Of a DNA stretch of 25,248 nucleotides, positions 18,709-25,248 are shown piece by piece. Source of the stretch: Pigoraptor vietnamica (lineage: Eukaryota; Opisthokonta; Filasterea); contig CALSCQ010000116.1 of assembly GCA_943704525.1 (NCBI GenBank), forward strand, positions 1 to 25,248, read 5' to 3'. Below the pieces are notes generated by a model, which saw only the letters and a list, made by a program, of their open reading frames with translations, had not been told where the DNA came from and made no database searches. Position 1 is the stretch's first letter. Every line of letters starts with the position of its first letter. The position numbers and the translations under genes were made by a program.

Positions 18709-21700
18709 TTACTGGACCTGGATGTTGCCGCCGTTGCCGGACGAGAGCGCAACGGCCTTGCCGTTGACGGTGAAGAAGCGGATCTCGCCCGTGAGACCAC
18801 CCTTGAAGGGCGCGAGGCTGCCGGCGGGGGAGTTGCCGACCGTCACCGTCGTGAGGCTGTCGACACCGATGCCGCCAGCCTTGTTCGCCGCCGTCTTGAT
18901 CGACGGGTTGTTGCCGTCGGCGTCCGAGAGCGTGATGCTGAGCTCGCCCGGCGAGGGGGCCGTCGTGCGCGTGAACGAGAGGCGGCGCCACGTGTTGTCG
19001 TCGAAGGAGCCCGTGAAGACGACGCGCGAGGCACCGTTGTTCCAGTCAGCCGTGCCGGGGTTGACGTCAAGGTAAATGTTGCCGTCCTTGAGGTAGAGGG
19101 CGACGTAGTCAAAGCCAGCAGAGCCCGTCGCCATGAAGATGACGCCGGTGCGCGCGGACGAGCGGAAGACGAGCGAGCCCGTGAACGCGAGGCGGAGCTG
19201 CGTGGCGCCACCGATGGCGGCAATGGGGAGCGTGAGCGCGTTCGTGCCGTCGTGGACCGACGTGATGACACCCCCGCACGTGGCGCCGCCGTAGCCGACA
19301 GCGCACTGGCACACGGCCGCGCCACCGTTGTTCTGGCAAGTGCCGCCGTTCTGGCAGGGGTTCGCAGCGCAAGGGTTGCCGCCGGCGCCCGTCTGGCAGT
19401 TCTTGCCCGTGAAGCCGCCGACGCACGCGCACGAGTAGTCGTTGAGGCCGTCCGTGCACACGCCGCCGTTCTGGCACGGGCTGCCGGCGCACTGGTCAGC
19501 GGCATCCTCGCAGAACTGGCCCTTGGCGATGCCGGTGCACGTGCACTGCGCAGCGCCGCCGACGTTGTTGCAGACGCCGCCGTTCTGGCAGGGGCTCGGG
19601 TTGCACGGGTTGGCGGGCGTGGCACCCTCGAGGGCGGCGACGCGGTCCTTGAGCGCGTTGACGCTGTTCGTCAGGTCCGTGAGCACGTTCACGAGTGTCT
19701 GGGGAAGAGGGCCGACGTTGCCGCCGAGCACGGCCACCGAGGCGTTGAGGATTTGGAGGTCCGAGCGGAGGCCCGACACGACGTTCTCGAGCGGGATGAC
19801 GCCGTCGTTGTAAACGTTGATGACGCACTGCGGGCAAGGCTCGCAGTAGTCGTAGAGAGGGTCGGCCTGGCCGGTCGCGTTGAAGCCCTTGCGGAGCTGG
19901 TACCCGCGCTTGCACTGGCGGCACTTGGGGCCCGTGTAGCCGAGGTCCTCGCGGCACTGGCACTTGAAGTCGCCGACGTTGGCGTCGCCGATCGTGTCGC
20001 AGACGTCGCCGGGAATGCCAGGGATGGGCTTGCCGTTGTTGAGGCGAATGACGCTCTGGCCGTTGCAGTCGCACTTGAAGCACTTGAGCGAGTTGCCGGC
20101 GGCATCGAGGACGTAGCCGGCGCCGAGGGCGCCCGCGACGTCAATCCGCTTGGCATTGCCGTAGTAGCCAGCAGCGCACTGCTCGCACTCCTCGCCGGTC
20201 GTGTGGCCCTTGCAGCCCGTGCAGTGGAGGCCCGAGGCGACGTGGCTGGCGGCGTCGTAGTTGCAGTTCGCGATGGCCTGCGACTCGTCGATGTTGCGGT
20301 TGCACACGCACGCGATGCACTTGTTGAACTCGGTGCACCCGCCCGCGGGAAGGAGGGCGGCGGCGGCGTCGGGGGCACGGCAGACGGTAGGGCGCCCGAA
20401 GTAGGCCTGGTTGTTGCACGAGCTGCACTGGCGGCCGTTGTACACGTGGCCGTAAGGAACGACGTTGAACGTGCCGTTGTTGATGTCGGCGGGGCAGTTG
20501 CACGAGATGGCCGCGGTGAGCGCGTTGTACACAGCCGGGACGGTCGGGTCCTGGTTCGCGACGGCGGCGACGACAGCGGGGGTAAGGGCCGTGCGATCGA
20601 GCACGCAGCCGCGGGGCTCCTTCGTCGTGTCGAGGTCGCAACGGAGGGGTGCCGAGAGGACGTTGTCGCGGTTGGCGATCCACTTCCAGAGGGAGGGCTC
20701 GCTCTGGTAGCAGAGGCACTTCTCGCACTGAATGTTGTCCCAAGGGTCGCCGTAGAAGCCGGGGACGCAGCGCTCGCAGCGGTAGCCGCGGGCGTTCGAC
20801 TTGCTGCAGTCAAGGCACTCGCCCGTGAACTCGTCGCACTTCTTGTTGGGGCCGAAGCACTGCGCGCTGCAGGGGCGGCACGCGCTCTGGAGCGTCTCGG
20901 TGTTGCAAGAGCCGGAGGCGAGGCTGCACGCCGTGCACGTGTCCTTCGAGCCGTCATAGTGGCCCTGGAGGTTGCGGAAGAAGTTCGCGGCGCAGCGCTC
21001 GCACTCGCCGTCCTCGCCGTTGACCGTGTTGTCGACGCAGTTGATGCAGATGCCCGTCACGGGGTTGCAGATGCCGGAGCCGACGTCGGGGTTCTCCGCC
21101 GAGTGGCCGTTGCAGTTGCACTGCTGGCAGTTCTGGAAGCGGATGTCGTCGGCGGGAGCCGTGGGGAAGTTCGTGCCGACGTCGTTGAGCTTCTTCGTGC
21201 GGTCGATGTACTTGTAAGAGGGCCGGCACACCTCGCAGCTCGCACCGACCGTGTTGCCCTGGCACGGGTCCTTCGTCGTGCCGTCGTACTTGAAGTTGCA
21301 GTCGCCGCCCTTGACAGCGCACTCGTTGCCGGCGCCCTTGTGGCCGAAGCAGAAGCAGTCCGTGCACGAGCGGCCGTCCTTCGAGTCACCGACAGCGTTC
21401 CACGTGCCGACGTTGCAGGCCTCGCAGTGGTCGCCGTGGACCTTGTGCGCCGTGAGGCAAGCGCAGACACCGCCGACGGGGTTGCACTCGGCAGCCTGAA
21501 CACCGCAGCCGTTCATGAAGTCCCACATGTGCGTCACATCGCCGTGGCCGTTGCAAGCGCAGGGCTTGCAGGGGAGCGTCCTGCAAATTGGCGAGAGGGG
21601 GGATCGATGTCAGTTTCGATTTCAAGGATGGGTGAGGAAAGGAAACGCAATACAACTGACGACAATCGACTTCGGTGCGCATACTCACGGGTCGTTGCTA

Positions 21701-24624
21701 TCGCGGAAGAAGCCGGGCTTGCAGCACTGGCAGTTGTGGCCCTCCGTGTTGTCGATGCACTTGGAGCCCTCCATGTCGCAGTTGCCGCCGAGCACAGCGC
21801 ACTCCTGGAACGTGCCGACGACGGCAGCGGGCTTGTGGCCGTTGCACTGGCACTTGTTGCAGTTGACGCCGTTCTTGCCGTCACCGGTGTTCGACCAGTA
21901 TCCGGCCTTGCAGTTCTCGCACTGAGTGCCCTCGACGTTGTCGCCAGCCGTGCACGTGCAGCCGCACCCGTTGGGGTTGCAGTTGTCGTCGCCGTTGGCC
22001 ATCTTGACGGTCGCGTGCTTGTTGCAGAAGCAGGCCTTGCAGTCCATCTGACGGCACGTGTCGGCCGCGTTCGAGTCGGCGGCGTTGGCGTCGCACTCGC
22101 GGCAGAAGCCGTCCTTGCAAATGTCGCACTGGAAGAGGGGGCCGTTGACCGTGTTCGAGACGGCCGAGCAGAAGCACTGGCCGTTGAGGTTGTTGCAACC
22201 CTGGACCTCGCGGTTGTCGATGTCGACGCGGTCGTCGTACACCGAGTGGCCGTAGCAGAAGCAAGGGACGCACGGGCCGACGGTCGGGAAGAAGACCTGG
22301 AACGCGAGCGCGTACTGGAAGCGCACGGTGTCGGACGTCACGACGACGACGGGGTCACCGCGGTTGGGGCCATAGCGGTACTGGAGCGACTCGATTTCGA
22401 CGGGCGTCAGCTCGAAGAGCTCGGGGCCGTCGCAGCTGAAGTAGGGGCTCGTCTTGTTGCAGTTGTACGTGTCGCGGGGGACGTCGTTAGCAAAGTTGAC
22501 GTACGTGTTGGGCTCGCACTGCTCGCAGTGGTCGCCCATCGTGTGGTGCTGGCAGCGGAAGATGTCGTCCGGCTGCGTGTTGACGACGGCGTCGGCCTCG
22601 AAGCAGCGGCCCGTCTGGAGGTCGCACTTGTTCGAGTGGCCGTTGCAGATGCAGTAGCCCGTGAACTTGATTTCACTCGCGGCAAAGTAGCGGTCAGCGA
22701 CCTGGAGGTTGTCCGAAGACGCCTCCATGCCGCCGAAGACGATGCGGAAGTAGCGCCAACCGAAATTGCCGTTCTTGCCGAGAACCGAGCGCGTGTAGTC
22801 CTGGACCGAGAACGCGACCGTGCAGGGCTGGCTGGCCTTGGTGGGCTCGCCGTTCGAGCACGTGACGCGAGAGTCGCCGACGGAGTCCGTCAGATCCGTG
22901 AATGCGACGTTGTCGTTCGACGCCCAGAGCTCGAGGCGCGACTTGGTGGACGTCGACGCGCCGGCGGGGAGCGTGGCCTTCCAGAGGTCGGGGTTCGTGG
23001 GGAAAGGGTAGTTGGGCATGGAGACGGAGACGGTCGTGATGCCGAAGACGCCGTTCAGGTCGATCTCGAGGCGGCGGTACGTCGGGTTGTTTGCGAGGGC
23101 GCGGCACGTCTGGATGTTCTGCGTGAGGCGCGAGTCGAACCCGTACTCGGCGCAGCGCTGGGCGGCCCAGAGCCACGTCAGATCGCCGTTGGTGCCAGAG
23201 TCCGTGAGGACGTACGTGGGCGAGTCCGATGAGGCGAACTTGGTCGCGTCGGCGGCGGCGGCCACGAGCGCAAACGTGGTGATCGGCTGGGGCGTCGCCG
23301 AGCTGTCGAAGGCGTTGATCGTGAACTGGATGTACGAGCCGAAGGCGACCGACTGGAACGTGTAGAGCTTGCCGCTGGCCTTGAACGGGTTGGGCTGGTC
23401 GTTCGTGTTCGTGCCATCAACCGCCGTGATGAACCACTTGAGGTTGTCGTCCGTAATGGGGAACTCGGTGATCTTGGTCTCGAGCGCCGTCGCCGACGAC
23501 GCGCGGACGAGGAAGTTGGCCATCGCGCGGACCGTCGCGTACTTGTACAGCTCGAAGGAGCCGACGCCGAAGCCAGTCACGCCCATGCCGGCGAAGTTGA
23601 GCTGCGTCTCGAGGGCCGAGATCTTGGCACCGCCAACGATGCGCTCCGTGTTCGTGTCGGCGGTCGTAACGGCGTCCGTGCTGAGGCCGAGGGCCATGCG
23701 GACGCGGCCGTTGGAGACGACGGCGCCAGTGGCGTAGTCACGGACGTAGAAGCCGACGGTGAACGGCTTGTCGCGGTCCGCCGTGCGCACGCTCTGGATG
23801 TCGTTGGCGAGGCTCACCTTGGCGGCGGGGATGCTCGTCTTAATGATCGCCTCGAGCGCAGCGGGCAGCTTCGTCTTGATCGTCGACGCCTCCGTCGAGG
23901 TCGTGGGCCCGCGCGTGAGGATGATGGCAACGTAGTCCTGGATCACATCGAAGTACGAGTCGGGGCCGAGCGACGTCGTGAGCGTGAGCGAGCCCGAGGC
24001 CGTCGACTGTCCGTCGACCTTGGCGGAGACGAGGCTGAGGAAGTAGCCGGCAGTGCCGCCCGACGCAGCCCTGCCGAGGGCGCGGAAAGCGAGGCGACGG
24101 AACGCAGGCTGGGCCGTGCCCGGGGGAGTCCAGAACTCGGTGATCGACTTGCCGTCGGCCATGTTGCGCTGGGGCGCCTGGAAGATGACGAGGTTGTTGG
24201 GGACGAGCTCGAGGGAGATCGGAGGGTCCGTCACCTTGGGCACGCCATCGTCATCGAAGACGTAGCGGCAGCGGTAAACGTACTGCGTCCAGCGCGAGAC
24301 GGCCTCGCGGACCGTGAACGACGTCGTCATGCGGTCGGCCGAAACGGTGATCGTGACCTTGCGGTCAGCCGAGCTGAGGTCAGCGAGGTTCTTCCAATTC
24401 CGAACCTCGGGCGCGAGGTCGGCGTACGCGTACTGCCACGTGTACGTGGCGGGGCCCTTGTTGGAACGGAACTGAGCCTCGAAGGGCTCACCCTCGAGAT
24501 ACGACTCGGGGAGGGGTTCCAGGAGGATGTAGTCATCCTCGGCATCCCCATCAGCGCGCACGTTCATAGCGGCCGAGCCGACGAGCACGACAAGCGCCAA
24601 GAGCGCCGTCTTGGAAAACGCCAT
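18709..24624 (-). CDS. Secreted laminin-like multidomain protein, 2 exons
   Basis: complement(join(18709..21580, 21689..24624)), 1,935 residues. A signal peptide (about 1-24, [20 protein letters not shown]) is followed by about 490 residues without clear similarity. A jelly-roll-like region at about 515-655 resembles a laminin N-terminal or discoidin-type domain (ends [20 protein letters not shown], as LamNT runs into the first LE module). A long array of laminin-type EGF-like modules follows (about 656-1570; repeated CxCNGH, CExC, GYYG, GFYGDPW). A short coiled coil (about 1580-1630) with [17 protein letters not shown] precedes three classical EGF repeats (about 1636-1755, each with CQNGG) and one C-terminal laminin G-like domain (about 1755-1935). 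No transmembrane helix or anchor is seen, so it is probably extracellular matrix. The single 108-nt intron is phase 2 (GAC CC|GTGAGT, TTGCAG|G ACG). It is not an orthologue of one animal laminin chain: only one LamG and classical EGFs are present. Confidence 0.9.
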
Positions 24625-25248
24625 GGTTGCTACCGCGACTGCAGAGATCCTGCCAACGCAAGAACACCAAGGGTGAGTAGGGCGAAAGGCAGGAGTGCGG
24701 CGAGGCGGGAAGGGTTTGCTGACTGTGTCTAATGGCACTCCACAAACATGCAAACTATAGTGTGCGTGCGAACACGAAGAATGAGCTTCCACTCGGGCTT
24801 CCACTGGGGCTCAGCATCCCTCGACTAACACGACGTCTAGCATGGGGAAGACTCTCACCGGCGCGCGAATCCCACAGCACAGAAGCAAGAGTGGCGAGGA
24901 CACAAAAGCCAGTCGATCGCTCAAGTTTGAAACATGGCGCAACTTGAGGATGCTGCTGCGGTGCCGTTGCTGCTGACGAGGAATGCGGTTGTGTGTGGAA
25001 GGTGTGTGTGTGAGAGAGGGAGGGCCGGTCGAGTGTGTGTGTGTCATGGTTGCGTGCACACCGGCCGCGTGCATGCAGGTGCGAGGGAGGAGTTTCGGAG
25101 AGAGAAACAACGACCACAATTGCGCGGGCAAGAAGTGTGTGGTCGGTGTGTGTGGCTCAACCATGTGCGCGGCAGCGAGCGTGCGGTTCTTGAAAAGCTG
25201 CCAACAATAATAATAATAAAAAAAAAAAAAAAAAAAAAAAAGCAAAAA
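24625..25248. other. Upstream region of the laminin-like gene
   Basis: 624 bp at the window end, holding the 5' leader and promoter of the minus-strand gene. It is rich in TG runs (about 24990-25050). No CRE-like octamer was found here and no gene is recognisable. Confidence 0.55.
25205..25241. repeat. (AAT)n followed by A24
   Basis: Four AAT-type units run into about 24 A. On the plus strand this looks like a poly(A)-type tail, but no retroposed gene body is visible upstream, so it is called as simple sequence only. Confidence 0.85.

Noticed and set aside
19252-23232. A 1,326-codon open frame on the plus strand
   Set aside because: It is fully antisense to the laminin-like gene, rich in Ala/Val/Arg/Asp, and has no domain or motif. 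Strong GC bias at third positions of the real gene removes stops from the opposite strand.
25205-25241. Poly(A) tail of a retroposed copy or LINE/SINE
   Set aside because: No element body, target-site duplication or gene-like sequence is visible upstream of the A run within the window.

Overview
The window is nuclear DNA of a GC-rich, gene-dense eukaryote. All eight genes I can assign are eukaryotic. Six carry spliceosomal introns, mostly about 65-270 nt, and intergenic gaps are only 0.2-0.65 kb. The gene set (a CP110-type centriolar protein, a MYCBP/AMY-1 orthologue, a laminin-like secreted protein, an eRF3 with PAM2 motifs) fits a unicellular flagellate, perhaps a holozoan-grade protist, but I cannot name the lineage from sequence alone.

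Layout: 6-104 (TG)n microsatellite. 217-1980 (-) intronless TUT1-type terminal uridylyltransferase. 2352-6225 (-) translation release factor eRF3/GSPT1, 14 exons. 6226-6861 divergent promoter region. 6862-10661 (+) MUS81 structure-specific endonuclease, 10 exons. 10946-11720 (-) MYCBP, 4 exons. 11721-12309 second divergent promoter region. 12310-13220 (+) short single-pass membrane protein with a thrombospondin-type-1-like module, one intron. 13814-15301 (+) intronless PRPF31. 15506-18220 (-) CP110 homologue, 5 exons. 18709-24624 (-) 1,935-residue laminin-like protein, one intron. 24625-25248 its upstream region.

Exon joins were built by hand so that GT(GC)/AG boundaries, reading phase and alignment to remembered family sequences agree. 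All multi-exon CDS lengths come out divisible by three. The weakest joins are the single intron of the 12310 gene and the last intron of the CP110 gene.

The genes do not form one pathway. They cover RNA processing (TUT1 and PRPF31 both act on U6-containing particles), translation termination (eRF3), recombination (MUS81), centriole/cilium and Myc-associated scaffolding (CP110, MYCBP) and the cell surface or matrix (TSP1-like protein, laminin-like protein). I see no virus-like element, transposon, CRISPR array, rRNA or tRNA. The points most worth a second look are the laminin-like architecture in a compact genome, the CP110 homologue with three GT-rich tracts, an AT-hook in a doubled-length MUS81, a recurrent CRE-like TGACGT(C/A)A motif near gene starts, a 5' splice-site consensus with G at +3, and a GC-AG intron in eRF3.
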